A DNA stretch of 14,806 nucleotides from contig JBLNCU010000025.1 in NCBI GenBank assembly GCA_050260935.1, positions 1-14,806 of the forward strand, written 5' to 3'. This document shows positions 14,380 through 14,806 of the stretch, one piece after another. Position 1 is the first letter of the stretch; each line of letters starts with the position of its first letter. The DNA comes from UBA8346 sp050260935 (GTDB lineage: Bacteria > Bacillota > UBA4882 > UBA8346). The notes beneath the pieces are model-generated. The model did not search any database. It was not told the origin of the DNA and was given only the letters and a program-made list of their open reading frames with translations. A program made the position numbers and the translations under genes.

Positions 14380-14408
14380 ATTGTATTAAATCCGGAAGAA
14401 GTTGTCTA
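14380..14408 (-). promoter_or_regulatory. Promoter of the CUT2 operon
   Basis: On the minus strand TAGACA (14403-14408), 17 nt, TACAAT (14380-14385): each box matches the vegetative consensus at 5 of 6 positions with ideal spacing. It lies about 60 nt before the binding-protein start and directly before the palindrome at 14349-14366. Confidence 0.65.
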
Positions 14409-14533
14409 TGAATCAGTGTCACGGAAAAAGGCTGTTTTTTGTCAAACCGGGCCCGGGCTTTTTGTCATATGATGCCGGTGACTCCGATCATAAAAAACGG
14501 GGTGACAAATGTTATCTTTTTTAAAAAAGCCTT

Positions 14534-14806
14534 TTATTGTCTTAAGAATTTAGTGATCACGGTATTGAATTTCTGCAAGGAGCTTTCTATAGGAATATCA
14601 TCATTAGTCAGCCGGTAGATTTCCTTATCCGCCATCTCCATGGCTTCTTCGTACTTATGAAACCGTGGTGTAACAGTGGACTCTTCAATTACCTGACTTA
14701 ATACCATTTTATCGACGGAAATCTCCTTATCCGGTGTGTATTTGGAAAGCTCCAGATCGGCCTCTTTCGATTCGGTAACTTTGCGGAGAACCGGTACCCC
14801 GTAGGA
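14534..14806 (-). CDS. C-terminal part of a probable extracellular solute-binding protein
   Basis: Partial gene: 90 codons open to the window edge, ending with TAA at 14534. It begins SYGVPVLRKVTESKE and runs through VTPRFHKYEEAMEMADKEIY to a KFNTVITKFLRQ end. A G-V-P-V-L/R-K motif followed by a region of helices with TPRF-x-KY and a final amphipathic helix is the pattern at the C-terminus of family 1 (CUT1-type) solute-binding proteins. I cannot see the signal peptide or the ligand-binding part, so the call is provisional. It is on the same strand as the rest, 218 nt upstream of the CUT2 binding-protein gene, with no clear terminator between (the gap holds GC-rich palindromes around 14445-14458 and poly-A/T tracts). 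Confidence 0.55.
   Translation of the reverse strand, partial: SYGVPVLRKVTESKEADLELSKYTPDKEISVDKMVLSQVIEESTVTPRFHKYEEAMEMADKEIYRLTNDDIPIESSLQKFNTVITKFLRQ

Noticed and set aside
14440..14450. Third LacI operator copy upstream of the CUT2 operon (TGTCAAACCGG)
   Set aside because: Only one half matches; the other half (TTGACA) is missing at the required position, and it lies upstream of the predicted promoter.

Overview
All recognisable genes lie on the minus strand. The window is a bacterial carbohydrate-uptake region with moderate GC, strong AGGAGG-type ribosome binding sites and near-consensus sigma-70/A promoters. I infer Bacillota from the LacI/CUT1/CUT2 gene types, gene style and signal peptides, but no marker gene is present, so this is uncertain.

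Module 1 (193-6965) looks like a complete glucoside import and phosphorolysis regulon. In transcription order it holds a LacI-family regulator (5991-6965, ending in an intrinsic terminator), a PRK/uridine-kinase-fold kinase (5169-5822) with a GH13_18 sucrose-phosphorylase-type enzyme (3679-5148), and a CUT1 ABC importer: solute-binding protein (2131-3399) and two permeases (1104-1991, 193-1107). No ATPase gene is present. The kinase and importer units each start at a nearly ideal promoter whose -35 box lies inside the same 20-bp palindrome (TGTCAACCG(A/T)TTGACA core). That palindrome is very probably the operator of the LacI regulator. The expected chemistry is import of an alpha-glucoside, phosphorolysis to glucose 1-phosphate plus an aglycone, and phosphorylation of the aglycone. 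Sucrose is the default substrate; glucosylglycerate or glucosylglycerol are open alternatives.

The stretch 6966-8020 has no intact gene I trust. It holds a terminator-like hairpin, an exact 21-bp tandem repeat array (at least 11 units) and a decayed gene whose end looks like the C-terminus of an FGGY-family sugar kinase.

Module 2 (8021-14408) is a CUT2 (ribose/fructose-type) importer: periplasmic binding protein (13377-14315), tandem-domain ATPase (11787-13289) and permease (10799-11797). A terminator hairpin follows, then a methyl-accepting chemotaxis protein (8999-10702) and a PfkB fructokinase (8021-8986). This suggests that transport, chemotaxis and phosphorylation of one sugar are grouped, with the hairpin setting a lower level for the last two genes. 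The fructokinase could also take the fructose released by module 1 if its substrate is sucrose.

Both binding-protein genes share the same layout: a small GGTTTGAGAA(A)CC hairpin near the predicted 5' end of the mRNA, and a long perfect hairpin between the binding-protein gene and the next transporter gene. The right edge (14534-14806) holds the C-terminal end of another gene, probably a further solute-binding protein.
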